NCBI GenBank assembly: GCA_964606085.1 | Contig: CAZSFD010000085.1 | Span: forward strand, 1 to 22,307 | Length of the DNA: 22,307 nucleotides | Source: CAIQJJ01 sp964606085 | Lineage (GTDB): Bacteria > Chloroflexota > Anaerolineae > Anaerolineales > UBA4823 | Direction of reading: 5' to 3' | Part shown: in pieces, positions 6,544-13,310 of the stretch | Layout: the number at the start of each line of letters is the position of its first letter | Position numbering within the stretch: the first letter of the stretch is position 1 | The notes under the pieces: model-generated | What the model was told of the DNA's origin: nothing | Seen by the model: only the letters and a program-made list of their open reading frames with translations | Databases searched by the model: none | Position numbers and translations under genes: made by a program

Positions 6544-7154
6544 TTTCCCGCCCGCAAGTTTTCGGGAACACCGGGGGTTACAGAAAAATGATGGAAATCC
6601 ACGCTCGTCCCCGCACCCACCGGGCATTGCGCCACAATCCCCACTCTCACCGTCGGCGGCATGGGCAGGTTGAAAATGCGCACCATGCGCCAATCTTTCC
6701 CATCCAGGGCATAGTGCAGGGCCAGCACGTCACCCGCCCGGCAAATTTGCAGCCACAGATGCGGCACGCTCAAATCCACGCCATTGGCGTCATCGGAAAA
6801 ATGGCGTGTGACCACGCTGACGGCGGCGGTGGTGCCGAAATCGGTTTTCTCAAAGCATAGTTTGGCCCAGGTGTGAACATCATGACGCACCATCAACACG
6901 CCCGAGTCGTAGGTGTCGCGAAATTGGGGGCAAACGTGGGCGCGGGCGGTGAAATGACCGCTGACCGGCAACCACAAGAACGGCGCAGAGTCCACCTGTA
7001 CCGCGCCGGCCGGGTCTTGAAAGTAATCTGACTTGGGCGGCACAGTCACGCGGATGCCGCCGCCGGGAAGGGGCTGCCAATCGAGCGGCGGGTTTTCCCA
7101 GTTCAGCGAGTGCGCCGACAGGGTTGTGGGGGTCAGGTTTTGGAGCAGGTTCAT
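6540..7154 (-). CDS. DUF1349-like beta-sandwich protein
   Basis: A 204-residue cytoplasmic protein with no signal peptide or membrane segment. The order of features resembles DUF1349 proteins (concanavalin-like beta sandwich): DYFQDPAG, then a core with FTARAHV, DSGVLMVRH, WAKLCFE and VTRHFSDDANG, and a final strand pair with VGIVAQCPVGAG and VDFHHFSV. The fold may bind carbohydrate, but no catalytic role is established. The ATG at 7154 overlaps the trmFO stop by four bases, and its own stop overlaps the start of the HIT remnant, so it sits inside a translationally coupled set. Family assignment is from remembered motifs; function is unknown. Confidence 0.8.
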   Translation of the reverse strand: MNLLQNLTPTTLSAHSLNWENPPLDWQPLPGGGIRVTVPPKSDYFQDPAGAVQVDSAPFLWLPVSGHFTARAHVCPQFRDTYDSGVLMVRHDVHTWAKLCFEKTDFGTTAAVSVVTRHFSDDANGVDLSVPHLWLQICRAGDVLALHYALDGKDWRMVRIFNLPMPPTVRVGIVAQCPVGAGTSVDFHHFSVTPGVPENLRAGK

Positions 7155-8623
7155 CGAATTTCCTTCATGGTATTCAGGTCGCGCCAGGCCCGGTCGGCAT
7201 ACGCCTGGTAGCGCTGACGCTTCTGGCGCACGGGTTTGTCGCCGGTTTCTTCGAGTGTGGGCAAGATGCCGAAATTGGCCTTCATGGGTTGGAAATCGGC
7301 GGGGGCGGCGTGGGTGATGTAGTGACACAGCGCGCCGAGCATGGTGGTGCGCGGCAGTTCGAGGGGCGGCTGGCCTTGCAACAGGCGGGCAGCGTTCCAA
7401 CCCGCCAGCAGGCCCGTGGCCACATTGCCCATGTAGCCCTCCACGCCGGTGATCTGCCCGGCGAAAAAGAGATCGTCGCGGGCGATGGCCTGCAAGGTGG
7501 GGCGCAGCAGGGCCGGCGAGAAGATGAACGTGTTACGGTGCATCTGGCCGTAGCGGGCAAACTCGGCGTTTTGCAAGCCGGGGATCATCCGCAGCACGCG
7601 CCGTTGTTCGGGGAAGGTGAGGTTGGTCTGGAAGCCGACGATGTTGTAGAGCGTGCCAGCCAGGTTATCTTGCCGCAGTTGGACGACGGCATAGGGGCGC
7701 TGGCCGGTACGCGGGTCGCGCAGGCCCACCGGGCGCAGCGGGCCAAAGGCCAACGCCTCGTGGCCGCGGCGGGCGAGGATTTCGACCGGCAGGCAGCCCT
7801 CGAAGAAATGCCCCGCCCCGGCGCGCACGCCGCCTTCGAGGTCGAGTTCAAAGTCTTTGAGGGCGATACGCTCGGCAGAGAGCAGGGCCGCGATGAAGGC
7901 GTCGTATTCGGGGCGGGTGAGGGGACAGTTGATGTAATCGCCTTCGGTGTCGGATTCGGTGACGGTGGGTAGGGGCGCCCCGTCGGAGCCAGACATCGCA
8001 TCGTCTGGCAAACGAGCATGATCAGATAAGGTATCGGTCTGCGCCGGGCGGGTCGCCCCGGCGGCGGCGTGGCGGCCATAACGTGAGGCGCGGTAGGCCA
8101 CCGTCATATCCACCGATTCGACATGGACGATGGGGGCAATGGCGTCGAAAAAGTAAAGCTGCTCTTGCCCGGTGAAGGCGAGAATGGCCTGGGTGAGGGC
8201 CGCTGACGTGAGCGGGCCAGAGGCGATGATGGTGGGCGTGGCGGGGATGGCGGTGGCTTCCTGGCGGATCACCTCGATGCAAGGGTGGTTTTCGATGGCC
8301 TGGGTGACGCGGCGGGCAAAGGCTTCGCGATCAACTGCTAACGCGCCGCCAGCAGGAACGGCTGTTTCGGCGGCCACGCCCAGCAGGAGGCTGCCCAGGC
8401 GTTCCAGTTCGCTTTTGAGCAGGCCGGGGGCGCGGTCGGCTTGCAGCGATCCCAACGAATTAGAACAGACCAGTTCGGCCAGGTCGCCGCTGGTGTGCGC
8501 GCCGGTGGGGACGTGCGGGCGCATCTCGTATAGGCGCACGCGGAGGCCGCGCTGCGCCGCCTGCCAGGCCGCCTCGCAGCCGGCCAATCCGCCGCCGATC
8601 ACCGTCAGGAAGGGTTCGCTCAT
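7151..8623 (-). CDS. trmFO: Methylenetetrahydrofolate--tRNA-(uracil-5-)-methyltransferase TrmFO, with an in-frame insertion
   Basis: Makes ribothymidine (m5U54) in the T-loop of tRNAs using methylenetetrahydrofolate and FAD. The FAD-binding GGGLAG is at residues 9-14. Two cysteines match the catalytic pair known from the family: Cys53 in LVCSNS and Cys277 in FEGCLP (Cys53 and Cys226 in Bacillus subtilis, from memory). At 490 residues it is about 50 longer than usual. Most of the excess is an extra stretch at about 184-227, between ASRYGR and GDYINCP, rich in Ala, Asp, Ser and Thr, whose core is a MITE-like element. The later motifs ITGVEGYMGN and PMKANFGILP are intact, so the enzyme may still work. 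Start and stop overlap both neighbours by four bases. Confidence 0.95.
   Translation of the reverse strand: MSEPFLTVIGGGLAGCEAAWQAAQRGLRVRLYEMRPHVPTGAHTSGDLAELVCSNSLGSLQADRAPGLLKSELERLGSLLLGVAAETAVPAGGALAVDREAFARRVTQAIENHPCIEVIRQEATAIPATPTIIASGPLTSAALTQAILAFTGQEQLYFFDAIAPIVHVESVDMTVAYRASRYGRHAAAGATRPAQTDTLSDHARLPDDAMSGSDGAPLPTVTESDTEGDYINCPLTRPEYDAFIAALLSAERIALKDFELDLEGGVRAGAGHFFEGCLPVEILARRGHEALAFGPLRPVGLRDPRTGQRPYAVVQLRQDNLAGTLYNIVGFQTNLTFPEQRRVLRMIPGLQNAEFARYGQMHRNTFIFSPALLRPTLQAIARDDLFFAGQITGVEGYMGNVATGLLAGWNAARLLQGQPPLELPRTTMLGALCHYITHAAPADFQPMKANFGILPTLEETGDKPVRQKRQRYQAYADRAWRDLNTMKEIR
7969..8061. mobile_element. MITE-like element inserted in frame in trmFO
   Basis: About 93 bases (31 codons) bounded by GTAGGGGCGCCCCG and the imperfect inverted counterpart CGGGTCGCCCC (10 of 11 pairs over the GC core), with an internal palindrome GCCAGAC...GTCTGGC. 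The same end motif bounds the 88-base intergenic element at 17245-17332. Its position coincides with the extra stretch of TrmFO. Only terminal motif and length are shared; the interiors differ. Confidence 0.55.
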
Positions 8624-10296
8624 GGGTAGCGGTATTGAATTTCGCCGCTGTTGATGTTGACGGCATACAGCTTAGTCTCGACATTGGCCCAATAGCGCGG
8701 GCCTTTCCAGATGCCGGCATCCATCCAATAGCTGTCTTCTGACCAGGTTTCGATGGGGGTGGTGAAGGTTTGGGCAACCGTGCCATCGCTGAGGTTCAAC
8801 CATTCGATGCTGAACTGGTTGGGGTCGGCGGCGGCGATGAAACGCACCAGTTGGTCGCCAGAAAGCTGCCAATCCCAGGCGGAATCGCCGCTGGAGAAGG
8901 AACCGACCTGCCCATAAGGGCCGAAGAAGGGGTTGCTATCACCGAGGTCTTTGCTCCAGATTTGGGCGCCGCTGGCGGGGTTGATGGCCCACAGCTCGAA
9001 GCGTTCGGAGCCGCGCGTGCGCCGGGCCAACACCAGTAACGTGTCGCCAGAACGAACCAGCGGTGCAAGGAAGTAATCTTCGTTTTCGAGCAGCAGCTTG
9101 TGTTCGCGAGTGGTCTGGCTGACGACCCAAAGCTGGTCGTTGTAGGAGAAGTAGATGTCGGCAGGGGTGATCACCACGGGCAGGTCGCCCGACCAGGAAA
9201 AGAGGTTTTCTTCATTCACACTCTGCCAGGCCAGGCTGAAATCGGCCAGGTTCCAGCGTTCGATGCAGGTGGGCGAGGAGCCGTAAAAGAAGTAGACGGC
9301 GCCGCTATCCAGGCGGCCATCGAGGCCAGGCTCAAAAAAGAAGGGCGAGCTGCTGTAAAGCTCGCTGCCCCAACCGGGGCTATCGGGGCGCTCGCAGTAG
9401 GGGGTGAGGCGGGCGCGTTCGCTGCCATCGGCCAGGTTGAGGAAGAAGAGGCTGGTTTTGTCGTCGGCTTCGTCGAGGAAGGCCACAGAATCGGTCAGCA
9501 GGGTGAAATTGGAGGTATACCCGGCCATGCGGCGGCTCCAGGCCAGGCTGCCAGTGGCGGCAGCGAAGGCCTGCAGGGTGTAATCTTGGGTCATGGCAAA
9601 GACGTGGTTGCCGCCAACTTGCAGGGGCTTATCACCGTAGCCGATCTTGTCCGCCAGTTCGCTCTGCCACAGCAGGCTGCCATCGGCCAGGTTGAGCGCT
9701 TTGAGCGTCGTTTCTTCTTCGACCAGGAAGAGGGTGGTGTCGTTGGCGGCCAGTTGGCGCACGTCGCTGATGCTTGCGACGGGCGTGGCACGCCACAGGA
9801 ATTGCTTCTGCGCCAGCGACAGGCGGCCAATGGCGTAGGTTTCTTCGTTCAGGTCATAGCTCATCGCCACCACATCGGCGGGGCCGTCGTCGGCGCTGGG
9901 GATGAGGACGAACGGGTCGTGAATTTGCAGTGGCGGCGGATTGACCGTGACAGGTGAAAAGGGGTCGAACAAGAACACGGCTGCCAAAATGCCGCCCACC
10001 AGCATAAAGATAAACAGCATCATCGCTACGCCCGAGCAGGCCGCCGCGCCCGTGGTGGCCGCGGCAACATTGCCCGCTGTGGCCGGCGGAATGGCGACGC
10101 TGCTGGTGTGGATGATGATCTGTGGCTGGCGCAACGAGTAGGTCTCATCGTCATCATCGTCCTGGCGCGGCGGCAGCACGCGTTCGAGGCCGGCCTTGCA
10201 ATACGGACACGGCATACTGCTCTCCCCCTCCGGCCAGACAATCGGCGCGCCGCAGGATGGGCATTGGTTTTGTCGGATAGCGGGTTGTTCGGTCAT
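8620..10296 (-). CDS. Zinc-ribbon, single-pass membrane protein with PQQ-like beta-propeller
   Basis: A 558-residue protein of unknown role. The N-terminus is a zinc ribbon with paired CxxC motifs (CPSCGAPIVWP and MPCPYC). A low-complexity stretch and one long hydrophobic segment with FIFMLVGGILAAVFLF follow at about residues 85-110, and then a large outer domain. That domain contains repeated PQQ/pyrrolo-quinoline-like blades such as LKALNLADGSLLWQSEL, LQAFAAATGSLAW and LWAINPASGAQIWSKDL. The topology suggests ribbon inside, propeller outside. The ATG at 10296 follows AAGGA at a spacing of about 6; a longer frame reaching 10395 has no ribosome site and begins with non-domain sequence. The stop overlaps trmFO (ATGA), and it is divergent from the thiolase gene. 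Such propellers usually act as scaffolds; no enzyme activity is claimed. Confidence 0.85.
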   Translation of the reverse strand: MTEQPAIRQNQCPSCGAPIVWPEGESSMPCPYCKAGLERVLPPRQDDDDDETYSLRQPQIIIHTSSVAIPPATAGNVAAATTGAAACSGVAMMLFIFMLVGGILAAVFLFDPFSPVTVNPPPLQIHDPFVLIPSADDGPADVVAMSYDLNEETYAIGRLSLAQKQFLWRATPVASISDVRQLAANDTTLFLVEEETTLKALNLADGSLLWQSELADKIGYGDKPLQVGGNHVFAMTQDYTLQAFAAATGSLAWSRRMAGYTSNFTLLTDSVAFLDEADDKTSLFFLNLADGSERARLTPYCERPDSPGWGSELYSSSPFFFEPGLDGRLDSGAVYFFYGSSPTCIERWNLADFSLAWQSVNEENLFSWSGDLPVVITPADIYFSYNDQLWVVSQTTREHKLLLENEDYFLAPLVRSGDTLLVLARRTRGSERFELWAINPASGAQIWSKDLGDSNPFFGPYGQVGSFSSGDSAWDWQLSGDQLVRFIAAADPNQFSIEWLNLSDGTVAQTFTTPIETWSEDSYWMDAGIWKGPRYWANVETKLYAVNINSGEIQYRYP

Positions 10297-10432
10297 TCGG
10301 TTTCCTTTCTCTGAATTATGGATAATTTTACTCGGATTGGAGGGAAGGTGGCAGGTTGTTTTATGGCCCCCTTCCTGATAGCGTTTGCAAGGCACTTAAG
10401 GCATAATTGGGCGCATTCAAGGAGATGAACGT

Positions 10433-11590
10433 ATGCGTGAAGTCGCCATTATCGGCATTGGGCAGACGCCCGTGGATGAACATTGGGATAAAAGCCTGCG
10501 CGAACTGGCCGGCGAGGCGGTTTTCGCCGCCATGAACGACGCCGGACGTAACCGGGTGGAGGGGCTGTTCGTCAGCAACATGATGTCGGCTATTTTGAGC
10601 CACCAGGATAACCTGGGGGCGCTGATCAGCGATTGGATCGGCCTGCCCGGCATCGAGGCGATGAAGGTGGAGGCCGCCTGCGGCTCGGGCGGGGCGGGCG
10701 TGCGCGCCGGGCTGATGGCCGTGGCCTCCGGCGAACTCGAGTCGGCCCTGGTGGTCGGCGTCGAGAAGATGACCGAAGCCGTCCCCGATGAAACCACCGG
10801 CGCCCTGGCTACCGCCGCCGACGAGGATTACGAAGCCGAAATGGGCCTGAGCTTTGTGGCGCTCAACGCCCTGGTGATGCAGCGTTACCTGCACGAAACC
10901 GGCTGGAAGAAGGATGACTTCGCCCCCTTCCCGATCAACGCCCACGCCAACGCCGTGCATAACCCATTTGCCCGCCTGCCAGAACCGATCAGCATCGAGG
11001 CTTACCGCAAAGCGCGCGCCATCGCCGAACCGATCAACCTGCTGGATGCCTCGCCCACCGGCGACGGCGCGGCCGCCCTGCTGCTCGTCCCCGCCGAGAC
11101 GCTGCGGCGCGGCGGCCCGCGGCCCATCGTCAGCATTGCCGGCTCCGCTTCCGCCACCGATAACATCGCCATCCACAGCCGCAAAGACCCCACCTGGCTC
11201 ACCGCCGCCGAACTTTCGGCCAAACGCGCCTACGCCCAGGCTGGCGTCGGTCCCGGCGATATTGACGTGTTCGAACTGCACGACGCCTTCTCGATCATGG
11301 CGGCGCTCTCGCTCGAAGCGTGCGGCTTTGCCGAGCGCGGCCAGGGGCCGCGCCTGGGGTTGGAGGGTGAAATCACGCTGACCGGGCGCATTCCCATCTG
11401 CACGCGCGGCGGCCTCAAGGCGCGCGGCCATCCCGTGGGGGCCACTGGCGTTTACCAGGTACTCGAAGTGGTGCAGCAATTACGCGGCGAAGCGGGCGGC
11501 TCACAGGTTGCAGACGCCAAAATCGGCCTGGCGCAAAACATCGGCGGCAGCGGGGCGACGATTGTGGCGCACGTGTTGCGCGTGCTATAA
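10433..11590 (+). CDS. Thiolase-family protein (archaeal-type acetyl-CoA acetyltransferase)
   Basis: A 385-residue condensing enzyme that would join or cleave acyl-CoA units (acetoacetyl-CoA formation or thiolysis). The nucleophilic Cys83 lies in EAACGSGGAG. The second active-site signature is KARGHPVGATG, followed by NIGGSGATIV; HDAFS replaces the classical NEAFA. This version belongs to the thiolase branch common in archaea and Chloroflexota, often found beside an HMG-CoA-synthase-like gene and a DUF35 zinc/OB protein. Neither is next to it here, so its pathway (mevalonate or beta-oxidation-like) cannot be told. The ATG at 10433 follows AAGGAG at a workable spacing. The 136-base divergent gap upstream holds no other gene and no convincing promoter. 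Confidence 0.92.
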   Translation: MREVAIIGIGQTPVDEHWDKSLRELAGEAVFAAMNDAGRNRVEGLFVSNMMSAILSHQDNLGALISDWIGLPGIEAMKVEAACGSGGAGVRAGLMAVASGELESALVVGVEKMTEAVPDETTGALATAADEDYEAEMGLSFVALNALVMQRYLHETGWKKDDFAPFPINAHANAVHNPFARLPEPISIEAYRKARAIAEPINLLDASPTGDGAAALLLVPAETLRRGGPRPIVSIAGSASATDNIAIHSRKDPTWLTAAELSAKRAYAQAGVGPGDIDVFELHDAFSIMAALSLEACGFAERGQGPRLGLEGEITLTGRIPICTRGGLKARGHPVGATGVYQVLEVVQQLRGEAGGSQVADAKIGLAQNIGGSGATIVAHVLRVL

Positions 11591-11591
11591 T
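11562..11591 (+). promoter_or_regulatory. Possible internal promoter for the Trx-VKOR gene
   Basis: A perfect TATAAT (11586-11591) overlaps the thiolase stop codon, with TTGTGG (3 of 6) 18 bases upstream. It may be chance, since the -10 lies partly in coding sequence, but its distance from the next ATG (11612) is suitable. Confidence 0.3.
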
Positions 11592-11611
11592 CCGCCGCCG
11601 GAGGTATCCCC

Positions 11612-12838
11612 ATGAAACGAACCCTGACGATGATGCTTTTGCTGGCGCTGCTGCTGCCGTTTGGGGCGCAACCCGTGAATGCGGCGCGGCCGAACGCTGC
11701 CGAGCCAGTGGTGCGGGGCGTGCTGCTCTTTTCGCCGGGCTGCGGCCACTGCCATCAGGTGATGACCGAAGTGCTGCCGCCGCTCAAAGAACAATATGGC
11801 GCGCAACTGGCCCTGCTCGAAATTGACACAACCACGCCCGAAGGTCAGGCCATCTACCAGGCCGTGCTGGAACAATACCAGACCCCCCAAAACCGCCGCG
11901 GCGTGCCGACGTTGATCGTCGGGGAGCATTACCTCGTCGGTTCGCGCGAAATCCCTGCACAACTGCCCGACATCATTGCCGCTGGCCTGGCGGCGGGCGG
12001 GCTGGCCTGGCCGCCCATCGCCAATCTCGAAGCCTTCATCGCCCAGCAGGGCCTCGCCGAAGAGCCGCCCCCCGCCGATACCGGCCCGCTCTGGCTGCAA
12101 AAATTTCAACAAGACCCGCTGGCAAACACGGTGGCCGTGATTGTGCTGGCAGCACTGCTGATCAGCCTGATCGCTTCGTTGGTGATCACGCTAAGCAGCG
12201 GCCCCGCCCCGGCGGCCAAAAGCGGGTTCACTGCCGCACTGCTGGTGTTTGCCCTGCTCGGCATCCCCTCCATCCTCGATTTGTTACAAACCCAGGGGTT
12301 GACCTTCGTCCTGGCGCTGATCGTTACGGCCATCTTCGCCATCCAGATCGCCGCGCCGCTTTTGCTGCTGGCGGGCAAAGGCGAAGGGCCGATTTTGCAA
12401 AACTGGCATACCTGGGCCGTGCCGTTGATTGCGGTGGCGGGCGTGATCGTGGCCGCCTACCTGGGCCTGATCGAGGCCACGCAAGGCACACCCATCTGCG
12501 GGCCGGTGGGCGACTGCAGCACCGTGCAAGACAGCGAATACGCCCTGATCTTCGGTGTTCTGCCGGTGGGCGTGCTGGGGCTGGCCGGGTACATCGCCAT
12601 CCTGGCGGCGTGGCTGGCGCGGCAATTTGGCCCGGCGTCGCTGAAAAACCTGAGCAACCTGGCAATGTGGGGCATGTCGGTGTTCGGGGTGTTGTTCTCC
12701 GCCTACCTGACCTTCCTCGAGCCTTTTGTCATTGGCGCGACCTGTATGTGGTGCATCACCTCGGCCGTGCTGATGATCCTGATGCTGTGGGTGACGACCC
12801 CCGGGGCGAAGGCGGCGCTGGCGATGGAAGAAGAATAG
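11612..12838 (+). CDS. Thioredoxin-like domain fused to vitamin K epoxide reductase (VKOR) domain
   Basis: Predicted envelope protein for disulfide-bond formation, passing electrons from substrate cysteines to quinone. A signal peptide (to about residue 24) precedes a thioredoxin-like domain with Cys44-Gly-His-Cys47 and a cis-proline at 99 (GVPTLIVG). Three hydrophobic segments (about 172-195, 206-222, 231-255) lead to the VKOR domain (about 265-395), which has the loop cysteines 296 and 302 (ICGPVGDC) and the quinone-side pair Cys378-Met-Trp-Cys381. In well-known bacterial fusions such as the Synechococcus protein the thioredoxin domain follows VKOR; here it comes first. The ATG follows GGAGG at a spacing of 7, 21 bases after the thiolase stop. 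All catalytic cysteines are present. Confidence 0.92.
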   Translation: MKRTLTMMLLLALLLPFGAQPVNAARPNAAEPVVRGVLLFSPGCGHCHQVMTEVLPPLKEQYGAQLALLEIDTTTPEGQAIYQAVLEQYQTPQNRRGVPTLIVGEHYLVGSREIPAQLPDIIAAGLAAGGLAWPPIANLEAFIAQQGLAEEPPPADTGPLWLQKFQQDPLANTVAVIVLAALLISLIASLVITLSSGPAPAAKSGFTAALLVFALLGIPSILDLLQTQGLTFVLALIVTAIFAIQIAAPLLLLAGKGEGPILQNWHTWAVPLIAVAGVIVAAYLGLIEATQGTPICGPVGDCSTVQDSEYALIFGVLPVGVLGLAGYIAILAAWLARQFGPASLKNLSNLAMWGMSVFGVLFSAYLTFLEPFVIGATCMWCITSAVLMILMLWVTTPGAKAALAMEEE

Positions 12839-12886
12839 GTCGCAAGTCAAAAGTCGAGGCCCAACCTTCGACTTTTGACTTGCGAC
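12839..12886. repeat. Palindromic repeat between the VKOR gene and hypA
   Basis: Arms at 12839-12859 and 12865-12886 share a perfect 19-bp inverted repeat starting GTCGCAAGTCAAAAG, with a 5-base loop. It begins directly after the VKOR stop codon and ends 12 bases before the hypA start. A related palindrome follows hypA at 13248-13287. It is not followed by a T-run on the plus strand, so it is a weak terminator at best. Confidence 0.85.
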
Positions 12887-12898
12887 GGGATTGCCCTC

Positions 12899-13237
12899 AT
12901 GCACGAACTCTCGATTACCGAAAGCATTTTGAACATCGCCCTGCAAAACACCCCGGCGGGCAAGCGCGTGACCGATATTTACCTCGTCATCGGGCAATTT
13001 TCTTCGATTGTGGATGACTCGGTGCAATTTTATTGGGACACGCTGAGTGAAAACACACCCGCTTTCGCGGCCAAACTGCACTTCCAGCGCATCCCCGCCG
13101 AACTGCAATGCCTGGCCTGCCAGCACACCTTCGCTCCCGGCAAAGACAATTTCGACTGCCCGGCGTGCGGCAGCCAACACGTGAAAGTGACCAAGGGGGA
13201 AGAGTTTTACGTGGAGTCTATCGAGGTGGAAGGTTAG
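12899..13237 (+). CDS. hypA: Hydrogenase/urease nickel-insertion accessory protein HypA
   Basis: Helps deliver nickel to the [NiFe]-hydrogenase large subunit, normally with HypB. The 112-residue protein starts with the diagnostic MHELSI, whose His2 and Glu3 are nickel ligands in the family. It ends in the expected zinc domain, with CLAC and CPAC pairs. An upstream in-frame ATG at 12875 is rejected because it would bury the essential N-terminus and lies inside the palindrome. The ribosome site is weak (GGGA just after the palindrome). No hypB, C, D, E or F gene is adjacent. The window does carry a hydrogenase maturation protease at 21009-21491 and a hydrogenase remnant at 21574, so this genome, or the assembled mixture, encodes a [NiFe]-hydrogenase. 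Confidence 0.95.
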   Translation: MHELSITESILNIALQNTPAGKRVTDIYLVIGQFSSIVDDSVQFYWDTLSENTPAFAAKLHFQRIPAELQCLACQHTFAPGKDNFDCPACGSQHVKVTKGEEFYVESIEVEG

Positions 13238-13247
13238 CAGGTTGCAT

Positions 13248-13308
13248 GTCGCAGGTCAAAGGTTGCAATGTACCTTTGACCTGCGACTTTTGACTTTTGA
13301 CCTTTTTC
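13248..13308 (+). terminator. Terminator-like palindrome after hypA
   Basis: A perfect 16-bp stem (13248-13263 with 13272-13287; GTCGCAGGTCAAAGGT and its complement) has an 8-base loop and is followed by TTTTGACTTTTGACCTTTTT. It is shared between convergent genes and related in sequence to the palindrome at 12839-12886. The T-rich tail supports termination for the plus strand. Confidence 0.7.
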
Positions 13309-13310
13309 TT

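Noticed and set aside
10361..11479. Minus-strand open frame opposite the thiolase
   Set aside because: Antisense shadow; the plus-strand thiolase has all its motifs and a ribosome site.
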